Translations under genes and position numbers: made by a program
From: Siphonodentalium dalli
Taxonomy: Eukaryota; Mollusca; Scaphopoda; Gadilida; Siphonodentaliidae
Reading direction: 5' to 3'
NCBI GenBank assembly: GCA_032622095.1
Contig: CP136064.1
Span: 253,086,484-253,150,483, forward strand
Length of the DNA: 64,000 bases
Shown here: positions 9,983 through 22,826 of the stretch, one piece after another
Layout: every line of letters begins with the position of its first letter
Position numbering within the stretch: position 1 is the stretch's first letter
Notes under the pieces: model-generated
Seen by the model: the letters and a program-made list of their open reading frames with translations, nothing else
Database searches by the model: none
Told to the model about the DNA's origin: nothing

Positions 9983-12900
9983 TGTACCAATAATTGTTAT
10001 TTTCTGCAAATGGTAATGGCACCTTTGTATATTGTAAACAGAAGATGCTGAACATCATGTCATGACTAATAATTTGTTATAACTCAGATACTCGATTTTC
10101 AAACTTAAACCTGGTAAGATAAAATAAGCTACAAATATAGATTAGTGATAAAGTATTAGCCTTCAGACTGCCTCAGATAAAACTTGAAGCGAGTGTAGTA
10201 CGCAATACGATATTTAGATTCCAGATCAGACGATACGGTTTCAACAATGATCTGATATACAATTGTACTCAGGTATACTTTGATCCCCAGAACGAGACAA
10301 ACACAAAGCATCATATATATAGAGAGGTATATCGGTCAATTGTAAAGCCTAAATATAAATTTAATTACATTATTGTTTCTCAATATTGATGTTATATTTT
10401 TTTTCTTGACATTTTCTTAACTTTTCTTATGTCGAAAACATTTCTTATTTTTAAAGAACAAATCTCTTAGCTTTAGAACAAACATTTTGAAACAAGAACA
10501 AATTAAGAAATAAATATTTCATTTGATAAACCATTTTCTAAATCTATCATATTTGAGAAATCTATCTCTTGCCTGATGGGATTTTCTTTTAAAGTAACAA
10601 ACTTGATAGGAATATTTTCTCACAATAAGATTTATTTTCTTAATATTTCGTGTTTCAAGTAATTGTTTTCATTATTAAGAAAGTATTTTTGGCAATGTGG
10701 AATCGAGCGAGAAAGTGTATGAAAACAAAAATATTATGACAATGCGTTGGCGCGTGTCATATGGTATATCGTTTCGCCGTGTGAACAAACAATACAAATG
10801 TAATCCTGCATGGTAACGACTGTGACGTTTCGATATCTAAGCGATTGGCAGCATACCCGTATGTTTATCATTTTTTGGAAATTTTGTAACCCACAATAGT
10901 GCTTATTTGGGACCGTATGTTTATATTAAACTTGGATCTGCATGCTTGCTGTACTGAAGATCTACCAGAAATGCTTGAGCCATCATTCATATCAGGCAAT
11001 TAAAGTGCAAACATATTGCTGTCGTTGGTATCTCCTGTGAAAAAATAACATGTTCTGAGTCTGATCCAAAACTCCCAATGCATTTCTAGCTTTCTCCACT
11101 ATTTGTGCCATACAGCTTGACAGTGTTGCTTACTCTTGACATTTTTCTCCAGTTTCCAATAAGTATGGCCCATGGATATTTCCTCAAGTTGAGGCCATAT
11201 ACACTTATTTGTTGAGCATTTCAGTTGGAGAAATATATGTGATAAATGGTATAGTTTAACAGACTAACTTGCTTCCATGTTAGCAGTTGCCATCCTGTTA
11301 TGTTATTCGGCTCCGCGCTCTTATTGGCATCAGAAGAATTGTCCATCCTGTGCTCTTATTCCGCCACATATATGCTTATTCGGACCCCGAACGTATACGT
11401 GTGCGCGAGGTCTCAGTTTATGCACGGTGCTCGAGTATTTGAAAGCACCGAATAACATTCTGATGTTGTGGCACTACACTATTTGTTTTAATCCGAACCG
11501 ATCATCTCATTACATGTCAAAGGGTGGATAAATCAGAAATCGTTTCAGATGCTATTAACGTAAACTGTTTCGTAATTATTTCGTACTAGGTTTAGCGGAA
11601 AACGATCATATTTTCAATATTTTGAAAGTAGATATTTTAAAGATTGAATGGCAATCAGCCAAAGGTTGTGTCATGCATATTCATGAATCCTACATCGGGG
11701 TTGTGAAATGCATTACACCTTCGTGCAACAAAATTTGTCCAACTGGTTACGTTTAATATGCTGCAATGTTATAAGTGGATCCTGCTAATCTCGCTTCGAG
11801 GCTGGTCAAGTGCGCATAAAAGAACAATCTTCAGCCTTAATGGCGAATGATGCTGATGCTAGTGTAGCATATTATTGTTTAGAAGTATAATACCGTATTC
11901 TTTTTGGCGATCATTCGAAAATCCGAAAATTTTGAGAAACGTTTCCAATCTATACGATCACTCATTATATATCTTGATGATTGGAAACAAATCATCATAA
12001 CAATAGCTATGTGAATATATACCGATGGCTTTACGACAATTTATACTACCGCTGTCAAATGTGACATCAATTATTACACGCATGTTCTTGAATGTTGGTT
12101 GAATATGACGCTTTTGTTTTGAATCGTTGCTCTTTGCCAAAGACCATTAAAATTACAATTTGAGAAAACTAGAAACACCTTTTCAAAACAGCTTCGGTTT
12201 GTTCTAAACACAGTGCCAACCACCATTGTATTATAAACCAGGCAAAATAATGTTTGGACAATTTTTTTCAACATTGGTTTATCATGGTGAAGAAAACTCC
12301 AAATTAAGCTTGATCTGGACATCAAGTTTTTACATCATAACAAAGTTGATCTACCAAAACGATACTCAAAACGTCCAAAAAGTAAGATGTAAGAAACAGG
12401 GGTCGCGTTAAAAGATGTATTGAGGGTTCCAGTCTAATTTTTATGAATCATATTTTATTTTGAATTTAGATTATAGTGTACCAAATAACATGTCTGAAAT
12501 AAGAAGTGCTGTAAGAAAAGACGCCATTTGGTTTGATATGGACATTTCTAAGCATGTACTTATGTTTTAGTGACCTCAATTATATTGTTAACATTTTCAA
12601 TAATAATTTGTATATGGTTTGATCTAAATATAGGTCTCGTTTATATGCCACATTTGGTTTCCATCATTTGTGTTCAAAGAACAAACTTGAAGCAATGTTG
12701 AATTATTTTTTTGTTTTATGTTGTTGTTGTTGTTACTGTTGTTGTTGTTGTTTGTTTGTTTGTTTGTTGTATCTGAAGGGTTGGATCCATGAACGCGTCT
12801 TTAGTACATGCATGCGATATATCTATTTCGATAAGGCGCGCGGCAAAACGTCTTATAAAATAGTTACTGAGAGTTATACATATATCAAGACGACATGCAT

Positions 12901-13167
12901 GGGATATATCTGCCCCTCCCCCAATATTGCATGATAACAGACACTGAAATTATTATATATCGTAAATGATCAACTGCGTGTGCCATAGCATCACCACTTA
13001 TTATATAACTAAGCGTGTCTTGTATTACCTAAATTAATAATGTTCTGTTGCACACATGGTGTTTTGTTTGAGTGCTACACATATTTGCATGCATATTTAT
13101 AAATGTACAAACTTAACAGTTGTATATATGCTCTCCAAATTTGATGGAGGTAAACAATACACATATT
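9983..13167. other. Long gene-free stretch
   Basis: No supported gene. The strip 10380-10700 is very A+T-rich with many short AAGAAA/TTTCTT runs. A (TGT)n/(TTTG)n microsatellite occupies about 12719-12770. The frames at 11277-11531, 12226-12411 and 12668-12934 have no family signature and no convincing splice context. The missing 3' exons of the K2P gene at 15.66 kb would be expected on the minus strand to this side, but no second-pore motif was found by eye. Confidence 0.4.
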
Positions 13168-13393
13168 ATAAGCTTTGTCACTGAGTCGCGGCCATATTGG
13201 ATCCATCCGCTCCCTTTCCGTTGTTTTAGTGCTGCAGGTAAAAGTTCTGGAGTATCATTACGTATATGGAATTCATGAATAATCAAAAACTCCATATCTG
13301 GAATGCTACTCCAGGACTTTGACATGTAGCACTAAAACAACGGAACGGGGCTGGATGGATCCAATATGGCCGCGACCCAGGGACAAGGCTTAT
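13168..13393. mobile_element. Foldback MITE with ~95-bp arms
   Basis: Inverted arms: GCGGCCATATTGGATCCATC at about 13189 is repeated as its complement at about 13352. CGTTGTTTTAGTGCT and CTGGAGTA pair towards the centre, and AAGCTTTGTCACTG pairs with CAGGGACAAGGCTT outside. Only a short loop remains and there is no coding capacity. Confidence 0.82.
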
Positions 13394-13489
13394 TCAAGAA
13401 AAAATATAACTCTAATGACCTCTCACTGATCTGAAGTGAGTAACTGTGAACTCTTCTTGAATTCAATGAAGAATCCTTCTATACAAAAT

Positions 13490-14466
13490 CCTCCAATCAG
13501 TTATAAAAGTATACAATGGAACGGTCGATTATTTATCTGGAGTGTTGTTCAGGAGGTGCAAGCAGACGGTAGACATACAAAATGATTATACAAGCTAAGA
13601 AGTATTTCTGGGAAATGTTCAGATAATAATTTCACCAAAACGACCTATGGTCGCGCTTGTTTAACTTATTATGTGAACATTTCCTGTGTATTTAGTATAG
13701 AATGGGTTAAGTTCAGTCAAAATATAGCTGACTTCAACTTTATCGACAGAGAACACTTCATGATTATCTCAAATTTAATTTTCTTGAACGGACGGGCATC
13801 ATATTTGTGAGTGGCTTTGTGTGCTAGTTCCATTGATATTAACTCGTTGTATACTAAATACTCACTGACGCAGGGGGGGGGGGGGGTTCGGAAAAACATT
13901 TCAGGCACGTATGGCATTTTTTCCCTTTCGATCATTTTTTGTACCCACCCACCCCCACCGCCAATTTTTTTTCCGTTTTCGGCAGTTTTTTCCGACCAAT
14001 TTTTGACACCCACCCCCCTTTTAACACTAAAACAGAGATTTGCGGGGGGAAATTCACTGTAAACAGCTGTATATGAATTTCTGTGCATACTAGTTATCAT
14101 GGATGTTAACATGGACATGTAAATAGAAATGAGTCATTTTGAGGTCATTCGGCCAAAATAACATGGCTGCCAGCGGCCATCTTGGATTTCAAAATTTGCA
14201 ACAAAATACAACACGATAACTGCCAAAACACTAAAAAAACAAGCAGGAAATTTTTGTTTTAGTTGCGGAAAAAATTGCTGACTGACGAGGAAATGTTTTG
14301 ATAATAAGTTCAAAAAACGAATACATGAGTTGAACATTTCCCACCAATGAATATGAATCCTTCAGCACTTGTTTATCTTGAACACCCCTCCAAATGAACA
14401 ATAGGCCATTCCAATGTATACTTTGTAACTGAGTGGGAGTATCCATTTAGTATATAAAGGATTAAA
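13490..14466. mobile_element. Decayed long-TIR element
   Basis: Imperfect inverted arms of about 180-200 bp, at 13490-13690 and 14280-14466. Both contain AAGTATACAATGGAA-like and GGGAAATGTTCA text in opposite orientation. The right end reads TTTAGTATATAAAGGATTAA outward. A related single end lies at 55.14-55.25 kb, where it finishes in GGGTTAA, again piggyBac-like. The interior holds G-runs (13873-13886) and C-rich stretches. The 133-codon minus frame and 83-codon plus frame there are homopolymer-driven and not supported. Confidence 0.55.
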
Positions 14467-14811
14467 TAAACACATGGACGGCGAGTGGTTGTTCTCGGTT
14501 CTGAAATAGCCGGGGTTGATGTTCTATGACCAACAAAAACAGAATGAGTTGTAACATATTGAATTAAAGCTATATTATTACTAACATTTTTGTAATCCTG
14601 TACCCCATACACATAACCAAAATTGTCGCGGACCTTGATTGGTCGGGGACTATTTTTGCCTCAGATTTCAGTCGGGACTATTCTGAGAAAAGTGTGTGCG
14701 TTCACATGCACTGTGGAATGTTGAGGTCATTCTGCAGAACAGCTAGTAATGGTGCTTATCGTCGTGGAGAGTTTAACACTTTCATTGCGGGAGCTGCATT
14801 AAATATACTGT

Positions 14812-14974
14812 GCCAGATAGTTCTCTTATTTATGTGAGTATCCCATAGGGAGCTTCGTATCTAAGATAATGCGCTGGTTTGCAAGGTCAAGGTAAATATT
14901 GTTGGGACAATGAATTATCTTATATATGCGAGGCTCCATGTGAAAGACTTGCATATATAAGATAATGCATTGGC
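14812..14974. repeat. Diverged pair of the shared palindrome
   Basis: Two degraded relatives of the 69-bp palindrome, 14812-14875 and 14905-14974, recognisable by TGTGCCA, TCTTATATATGCGAGG and ATATAAGATAATGCATTGGC. They are much more diverged than the other copies, so the pair looks like an old insertion. TTTAACACTTTCATTGCGGG about 45 bp to the left resembles a decayed family A terminus. Confidence 0.65.
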
Positions 14975-15189
14975 ACAAGGTTTTCGAAAAAATCAGGAAA
15001 CTAAGGGCGAATACGCCATATTGCTCCCTTACTGTCTGTTTGTTGGACTTTTAACCATAAAGTAGGACAGGGAAACAGTTGCAGGAACAATACATTCGGC
15101 TGTTGCTACTTAATTCATCTTTTGATGCTTATTAATTTCAGGATCCAATGATAAACACACCTGACTTGAGGTCGTACGCCCATTGTTGT

Positions 15190-15350
15190 CGGTAGAAATG
15201 TGTGTCACCCGGCACTGTCGTGGGCTAGATGGAGATTTAGAACATGCGTGTCTCTTTTTGAACCATTGGCTCCGCCTCGACACCCATGTGTCAAATCTCC
15301 AATGTTGCCTGGAATTACTTATAATATGCCATGTAATGTTAATGGAGAAA
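15190..15350. repeat. Degenerate foldback related to 57.25-57.43 kb
   Basis: Shares GGAGATTTA, TGTCTCTTTTTGAACC and GGCTCCGCCTCG with the clean foldback at 57247-57430, followed by a decayed inverse arm (GTCAAATCTCCAATGTTGCC). Probably an old copy of the same element. Confidence 0.55.
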
Positions 15351-15658
15351 CTTTCGTTTTTCCCCGGACCAGTTCACACGACCATTCACATGCACACATG
15401 TTAACAATTTGGTCAGAAATTGGTCCAACTCGCGAGCTAGAAAAATTTGAATATTTAGTTGGCAATTAAATAATATAGTCCCGACCAAATGCATTTACAT
15501 GATGAATTTTAAATCCCCGGCTATTATTTTTGTTCCGGAACACGGCGGACCAAATCGTATCGTGTGGGTGTGGTCTTGGAAGCATATTGCAAGTTTATAA
15601 ACGGAACCTCCCGATTTGAAGCATACCTTGAAGTCAGAAATATGCATAAAACACTCAC

Positions 15659-18600
15659 CGATAGTAGTCATGACGGTGATAGCGTATAACATTGACGATG
15701 CGAACGACCATTGCCCTGGGCCATCGTCCGACTGATCAGTCCCGTCATACCCCTCGAGCTTCGTTTTCTGGTAAACCTTCATCTGGAAATCCGAAAGAAG
15801 CTTGTCTATCTCACCAGTAAAGTTATCTTTCCCAGACACCGACAGCGTGAGATCAACTGCATATTGCCACACTCTCTCGACAGCTGTACTTCGTAATTTA
15901 ACAATTTCAATTTTTGTCTTAATCTCTTGCTCTTTTTCAATATTTTTGAATATAAACCCACCGAGAACTGTATATCCCACAACAAGAGAACATAATCCGA
16001 TATGCGAGAACAGGAAAGCCACGAATCGCTTTACACATGAGAACACTTTTGACCTCCTTTCTTTGAATTTACTACCGCGTCTTTGAGCGAGCCGTTTATA
16101 TGCCATCGGCGGTAAGTCCATTGTATCTTGCTCAATGTCAGTCGAAACATTTTCGAATTCGATATGCTTCCGTTTGAACGTATCTGTATCATACTCCAGG
16201 TCTATAGTGTCATCGTCTATGATTGGAGTTTCTTTCAATTCGGCCAGTTTACTTAGATTGAGCTCGTTTTCGAATGTCACAGTAGCTGATGCCTTGTTTT
16301 CTGCAGCCGCTTTGGCTTCACGCTCCTGTTCCTTCAGTCGTCTTCGCCTCGCGAGTCTTGTCCTTAGCAACACGATCGTCGTCAAGGACATTTTAGGCAT
16401 CTTGATCTCCTCTTTGTGATCTTTATGATCTTTATGATTCTTTTTCGGCTTTTCGTCACCATCGAACACTTCGTCGACATCTGCTTCGGCGCCATCATCG
16501 TTGTATTCACTACTTCTAGCGCTTTCAGATTTCCCAATGCTACTGGAGTCGGCGTTACTGACGTCAGATTTTCTGCTTTCTTTTGACGGACGCTTCTTGC
16601 TTTTTCTCTTCGATTTCTGTTTAGATAACTTGGGGTGTTCCTCGCTGTCTTTGACTTCTTTCGTGACATCATCGGGGGTAATATCATGTTCATCGCCAGG
16701 TGAAGCAGGTGTCGGTGTAGGGGTTTGCGAGTCCCCTGGTGACTGGCGTTTACTGCTGCTCGGCGACATAGACGGTCTGGATGGCTTGAGGATTGACTTC
16801 ACACGAGGAACGCTTCTTGATCTCGGTTTTACTTCTTTCTTATCTATTGAACTCACGTGTGGGCTCGGGTCGCTAGGGCGACGCTCACGCATTCGATGAC
16901 GTTCAACTTCAATATTTGGTTCAATGACTAAGCTTTCTATAGTTGTTGCCCTTGGTTTATGTTTAGAAGCTGTTTGTTCGTGTTTTTTGTCGTGTTTTTC
17001 TTCGCTCTTTTTGTTTTTAGCATGCTTGTTTTTCTCCTTTTCTTTTTTCTTCTCTCGTTTCTTTTCCTCTTTTATCTCTTTCCTAGACTTCTTCAAAGAT
17101 TCCTCATGTGTATCTGTTTTTATCTCTTCCAGTTCTTCAATTACTTTCGGACTTTCATTGTCGGTTCCCTTTGCCACGTCCAGTTCAATAGTATCCTCCT
17201 TTTCATTAGATTTTATTTTCTCGTCTTTTTCTTTCGACCTCTCTCGAAGAGGTGTTTCGTTGGCTGGTGAAATTTCATTAACACTTTTCTTCGGTCCATC
17301 CTTCACAAACAGCCTTTTCGGTGAACCATGCTGCTGTTTTTCGTTTTCATCAGAGTCTTGCACAATTCTCGCCGGTTCGATGTCGGTCATTCTAGCTTCT
17401 ACGTCATTCCTACTCGCTTCTGTGTCCGCTGTGGGCTCTCGTGTTTCGTTTGGAACAGAAGCTCTTTTGACAGGAGTTTTATCTTTGGGAACATAACTTC
17501 TCTGATACCTTAATTTCGGTTCGTTGATGGGGGACCCCGCGGTAACAGCTTGGATTTCGTCACTGTGCGGCCGCCTTTCAATTGGAGCAACATTGAGGCT
17601 ATTTCCACTCGTTTTCTCGTTGGTTGCTTCTCCGTCCTTGTTGGCGACAGCTCTCTTGAACGTACGAGGAGATGTGTAATCTTTTGGGACCTGAATATTT
17701 TGCGGTATTCCTAACGCAGCTCCGAGTCCCATCTCGACATGCGATGAAGCAGGTTCCTTGTTTGAATCATAGGTTGATTTTTCAGAAGATTTTGTCTGTT
17801 GATTCAAGGCCGTTTTCTGTTTCGGCTTGTCAGATTCATTCTTTCCTTGTGACTGCTGTTTGTGTTTTGACTTTGATCCGTTACCTGGCAGTACTGCATC
17901 GCCAGAACTGGAGTTTGGAAGAGATGTCGACATGACCAATGGTGGTTGTCGGGGTTTTGTTGGGGACTTCGATGCCGTTTCTTTTTGTCCTGCATCACTA
18001 GAATTTGGGACAGGAAGAGAGGCTGACATGGCCACTGGAGGTTTGGCATATTGTGGTGGTGTTTTGTGAACTTCTTTTGTATCCGATGGCGGGGTTTGAC
18101 GTTGAGGACTTCCCCCTGGCGATTGGTTAAGGTTGTGAAATTTCCTTTGCTTCAGTAACTCGCGCCTGTATGCTCGGGGACTCATTGACGATTTTGACAT
18201 AGATTCTTTGAGTCTGTCGAATACTGATTCATTTGGTTTTGACTCACCACTTTTTTCTGTGTCTTCTTCCTCGTCCAGGGAATAGTAACATTCTTCTTCG
18301 TCGTCATCTTCGCTGTCAGAGTCGGTTTTCGGGGGTTGAGCAAGCATGCTATCAATCGGTTTTGGCTTCGACATAGATTTGGTTTGGCTTAGCGGACGGA
18401 ACGCGGGAACATACTTCACTTCACTGGCGGTGGCATCTGGATTCGGCTTTGATGCTCTTATTGGCGTAAATACTTGGGTTGGATTTTCAAGTTCTAATTT
18501 AGATGTCGGTTGCTTATTACCCTTCGCATCAAGTGTAGCTTTTTGCTTTGCCTGAAGGTCTTCTGAATTTTTCGTCGTTGCTGGTAGCTTGGGGTCATGA

Positions 18601-19439
18601 TTATTGTCTTTCGAACTTTTCACTGGTGATGATGGTATTAGCTCTTCCTCCCGCTGAGAATTGGTTTCGATTGGTTTGTCAGGAACATTCTCTGGTTGGA
18701 ACACATCTGCTGCTGTTCTGCGAGATTTGTTACTTGACTTGAATCCTCTCGGAAGTGTCGCCGATTTATAGTCGGTGCTCTGTGATCGACTGGTAGTCGC
18801 ATGAGGCATGGGAACCAACACATCACTGATATCGGGCACTGGAGTTGTGAGATCTGGAAGAGAACCCGTATAGCTGTCACGTTTTCTAGAATCTTCCTCC
18901 TTGATGAATTTATGAAGATTTTTCAAGCCGGTCGTCGATCCATGAGATCGTCTTCTTTCTTTACAAGCGTCGCGCACAGTGAGTTTCCGCCATCTTGAAC
19001 GAGGCTTTCGCGCTGGATCGATATCATGAATCGCGCTTGAAGATCCGCCCCCTAGAGATGACGTAGGAATGTCTCTGTCGCTGACATATTGAGCATGAGG
19101 GTCGGACGACCTACTACGGTCCTTGCTTCCATGGCTCCAAAATCTGTCCGATAGCGCCTTCCGCTTCCGGGTTTCACTGTGTGCCCTCCTCCTAACCGGA
19201 AGTGTGTCGTACTTACGTTTTCCATCCCCGTCGTCGTTGTTTACATCTGACTTTTCAGTCGTGACTTCTGTGTCTGAATGAGTCTCGGGCTGTGACGTCA
19301 CTTCATGCTTCTTATTTCGTTTCTTTTCCGTCTTTTTATTGCCTTTCTTTTTTCGACTTTTACTTTCTTCCTGCTTCTTCTTTGTATTAGCGTGACCGGT
19401 TTGGTTGTCACTATCCACGTCTTCGAATCCTTTTTCCAT
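15659..19439 (-). CDS. Two-pore-domain (K2P) potassium channel, large 5' coding exon
   Basis: The exon encodes 1,260 codons plus one base. Residues 1 to about 1135 are highly charged, rich in Ser, Lys, Glu and Pro, and look disordered. A basic stretch (KFKERRSKVF) then leads into M1, about residues 1139-1164 (SHIGLCSLVVGYTVLGGFIF). The extracellular cap that follows has an NFT glycosylation sequon near residue 1206 and no cysteine. The pore helix WSFASSMLYAITVMTTIG ends at residue 1261. The exon stops at a consensus donor, G|GTGAGT (15658-15653), after the first base of the filter glycine; K2P genes commonly carry an intron at this TTIG/YG site in this phase. K2P channels are dimeric plasma-membrane leak channels. 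M2, P2 and M3-M4 are not found here. The first in-frame ATG is at 19439 with G at -3 and +4; the frame stays open to a stop at 19506-19508, so an upstream exon joining at TTTTAG (about 19450) is possible. The subfamily is uncertain (TWK/KCNK18-like is a guess). Confidence 0.9.
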
Positions 19440-20980
19440 TTCATTATCTCTAAAACATGTTGAGTCCAAAGCACTTCGTATAACAGAACAGATATCCCGA
19501 AACGATTATGTGATTTCAAATGTAACTCAATGTCAGTCCGGAATCACCAGAATATCTATATAATTATTCCATAGAGAATCCATGAGGTTCACATATCATG
19601 ATAATATTGCGTCGGTTTATCCTCGACGAATTTAGTGAATGGTCCATTCGTGTGTCGCAAATAACATGATAGTGATCCAATGCGTTGACCACGTTTTATA
19701 TCCGTTTTCAATAGATAGCACGAAATTCGATTCCCGAGAGCTTTGCTCCTCGGTCTCTCTTAACAGTAGACTGAAGGGTAGCTACGAGCGGGGAAAGCTC
19801 ACTTAGAAAGGCAAGCGGCCAAAAATAAACTGGCATCGGGTATGTGCTCTCCGCTTGTCTGTGTTGCAAATTGATTGTATATTGTAGCGAGCACAAGCGT
19901 GCACTGTCAAAAATGAGATGCGATAATCTCACTATTATCCATATACCTTATCTTCCTCTATCTCAAACACTTTGTGCTCAAGTCAAAGGCAGCAGAGATA
20001 AAATGAGTACATCATCATGTGCTGCAGATCTTCGATCAATCGACTTAATAGTGTGTGTCCTATTGCATAATGCCAGTTATTGCTCAAGTTCTGTGAAATT
20101 ATGAAGGCATCAATATAGTGTATAAAAGCCCGCGTAAAATTGGTGTAGCCTATAAAGACCATTATTCGTGCGATTAATCTCGTGGCGGTTTATGAGCATG
20201 ATATATACCTCGCTGTCTATCTCATGAAGTCTGCTTCGAAGAAAAGTAGTGATTTTTACAACCACGACCAGGAACATTTCACTTTTATAGGCGCTCTGTA
20301 CTAAAACTCAATTGGCCAAGGTCACATGATTAGGATGGTTAGTACCCCGGACCTTTCATACTTTGATCACGGGAGCGCGGGACGTAAAAAAAATGTATAT
20401 GTATGACGACAAAACAATCAGCCCTTTTCCTATTCTGTATTCCTTTATTGACATGTATATATATATAGCCGTGGGTTCACACATTCCGGTTGTCAGTTGA
20501 CTTATCATACTGGTTTTTATCTCCCAGTCCGGTAAGCCAGTGTGGCGTATGTGCACCCCGTTTGAAGTTATTAGATTCGACATCCACTTTGCCATAATTG
20601 GCATAAAACATTAAACATATATAAGTGATGGCACGTTTGTCCCAATCCCAACTGTTGTATCCACTCTCACTAATTCTATTTATAAATTGTTACGTAATAA
20701 TTACCAACTGGGCTCGAGGTGTTCATGGGTTGGAAGGACCTGAGAGCGTGTGATGACACTGACACCGTTATGCGGATGTGTTTTGCACGCATTAAGGTCT
20801 ATTATATTTAGATACTAAATGGATTCTCCCATGCAGTCAGTTAAAACGTGTATTTCAGAATGGTATATTATTGATTTGGAAGGATGTTAATGTGATAAAA
20901 GATAACGTCAGATAAATGAAAGTGCAGAAGGAGCCCTATTTAGTGAGGGAAATGTTTCGTTTGTTGAAATTATCTAAATA
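19440..20980. other. Upstream flank of the K2P exon; no further gene seen
   Basis: Probable 5' UTR, promoter or first-intron sequence of the minus-strand K2P gene, judged from position only. No TATA box or conserved core element can be assigned with confidence. Short TA-rich microsatellite tracts occur near 20390-20470. Small frames at 19844-20104 and 20356-20604 have no recognisable domains. Confidence 0.35.
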
Positions 20981-21031
20981 TGTGACCCGCCATATCAAAT
21001 CCAGTCGTAAGTCGGGATTTTTTTACCCTGT

Positions 21032-21102
21032 GCCAATGCATTCTCTTATATATATGCGAGTCGACCATAGGTCGCCTCGCATATATAAGAGAATGCATTG
21101 GC
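21032..21102. repeat. Shared palindrome, copy 6 (71 bp)
   Basis: Same palindrome with one extra TA in the TATATATGCGAG run of the left arm. Confidence 0.92.
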
Positions 21103-21312
21103 CTAACAATTTTTTACAATTTTAATAATTTTTTCTTGTATTCTTTAACAATTTTATAATTTCACCCGTACAGAGCCCCAGACAAACATGAGTAGACGAC
21201 ACTCTTCTACATGCTTCTATATATGTGTGGGGCTCCCTGCAGGGTAAATGGATGTTTTTTATTTTATGTCCTAAAAATTGTAAGAAACATTTATTTAAAA
21301 AAAATGATAAAT

Positions 21313-21347
21313 GTGGTCGACTCGCATATATAAGAGAATGCATTGGC
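21313..21347. repeat. Half copy of the shared palindrome
   Basis: Only the right half is present (GTGGTCGACTCGCATATATA through GCATTGGC). The left half is missing relative to the copy at 24148-24216. Confidence 0.88.
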
Positions 21348-21659
21348 ACAGGGTAAAACAATTCCCGAGTTAGGACTGGATATGATTTGGCGGGTCACAT
21401 TTGACCCCTGAAATTAAGAAGCGAGATACAGGTTGTTACTATTGGTGTACAAGCTATACTGATGCTTTAACCAACTTACACCCTGATAAGTTACCGATTT
21501 ACAATGTTCGAATGTGCAGAATGAAAGGCTATCGCGAGTTCTTGAAGCGAAATTCACATGCATGTATCCCCTATATGAATATTGGCTTTGCCAGCTATCA
21601 AAATCCGTTGATTTTGTCAGATTTTGTCGAATCGTAAACTCATGGATAGTCTATATCAA

Positions 21660-21890
21660 TTAAAGGTACTCAATCCGATCAGACGCTCCTAAATTACTAT
21701 TTCTTTTGCTTCGGGGGTAAAAAATATTTGTTTCGAGTCGAGGAACCTACCCATCAAAGCTCAGTGATCAGATATCGATTTTTGAAGTTTGTTATTTCAA
21801 TTGTTTCTGGGCGGCCAGAAGCACTATGTCAAACGGACGGTCTTGCAGATAAAGATGGATAACACTAAAATCAAGTGGTAATAATAATCC
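21660..21890. mobile_element. Kolobok-like MITE, family K1, single arm
   Basis: Begins TTAAAGGTACTCAATCCGAT and matches one arm of the complete element at 45966-46441 down to GATAAAGATGGATAAC. The second arm is absent. Termini of the form AGG next to TTAA are the known Kolobok signature. Confidence 0.72.
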
Positions 21891-22399
21891 AAAATGCACA
21901 TACATGTATTTATAATAATATTCGCTGTTAAATTTTACCGAAATAGGTCGATAAATATGTATGGAATACCTTTCTACAAACATTACATGTTCCAGAAAGA
22001 CACATTGACGTCATAAAAAATACAACTTCGAAAACAATACTCGGGACCGAGCACTCGTTACGCCATTTGTGTTCATTGAAATTCTGGAATCGAAAGCGGA
22101 ATAATGCGAAACTGTTCGGAAAACATATATTGTGTTAATGTGTAACTGGAAACAATTATAACTTCACGCACTGGTTCATGTTCAGTAAAATATTTCATAT
22201 TATACTTCGCTCATAATAATAATTTTCTGTAGAAATTTTTTTTTTGTCAATATTAAAAAACAATTCGCCTGAGCACATGTTTGCCTCAGAGATAGGCAAC
22301 TTGAGATTTTAGTCTGCTAATTTGGGCATAAAGTTTAATTTTCCTCGAGAGAAACTAGCAAAACTGATATTATTTAAATAAAATGCACATATCAGTTAT

Positions 22400-22826
22400 T
22401 TCAATGTTTCTATACCTTGACTACATCCGAAATAACGCTCCCAAATTATTATTTCTTTGGCTTCGGGGGTAAAGGATATTTTATTCGAGTCGAGGAACCC
22501 ACCCCCAAAGCTCAGAGTAATCAGATATCGATTTTTGAAATATGTTATTTCCCGAGATATGTAATTCCTGGCGGCCTGGCAAATATTCGTCAAGTGCATG
22601 GCTTTGGTTGTTAGCTATTTGACAATCCGACGAAATTTATTAAACAAAATGTTGATAAATAACACGTTTGGCCAATTTTATACTATAGCTGACTGTATAG
22701 TTAGCATTATTTTGGGCAATTAATCGATTCTGATAACTGAAGCGGCTTTTCAAAAAAAATTGTTGTTGTTGTTGGAATCTGATGATATGGGGGGCCATCG
22801 AATTGAGTACCTTCTAGGTTTAATTT
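22400..22826. mobile_element. Kolobok-like MITE, family K1, diverged copy
   Basis: The left part carries AACGCTCCCAAATTATTATT, GGCTTCGGGGGTAAA and TCGAGTCGAGGAACCCACCC. The right end reads CGAATTGAGTACCTTCTAGG followed by TTTAA, the inverse of the K1 terminus. The interior has diverged and the two arms are no longer symmetric. Confidence 0.6.

Larger units (their letters stand above)
20981..21399. mobile_element. TA-flanked MITE, family C copy 1
   Basis: Inverted termini TGTGACCCGCCATATCAAAT and its complement, preceded by TA and followed by TT. It contains one complete shared palindrome (21032-21102) and, at the other end, only the inner half of the partner (21313-21347). Between them is a further hairpin built on GAGCCCCA and TGGGGCTC. 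The partner arm is deleted, so this is a damaged relative of the copy at 23.8 kb. Tc1/mariner-like origin is suggested only by the TA. Confidence 0.82.

Noticed and set aside
13717..14118. 133-codon minus-strand frame
   Set aside because: Dominated by G/C homopolymers inside a decayed inverted-repeat element.
16924..17496. 190-codon plus-strand frame rich in Ser, Phe and Leu
   Set aside because: It is the antisense shadow of the Lys/Glu/Ser-rich region of the K2P exon; codon bias there makes opposite frames open.
19440..19469. Start of the K2P frame at 19469
   Set aside because: That codon is TTG; the first ATG in frame is at 19439.
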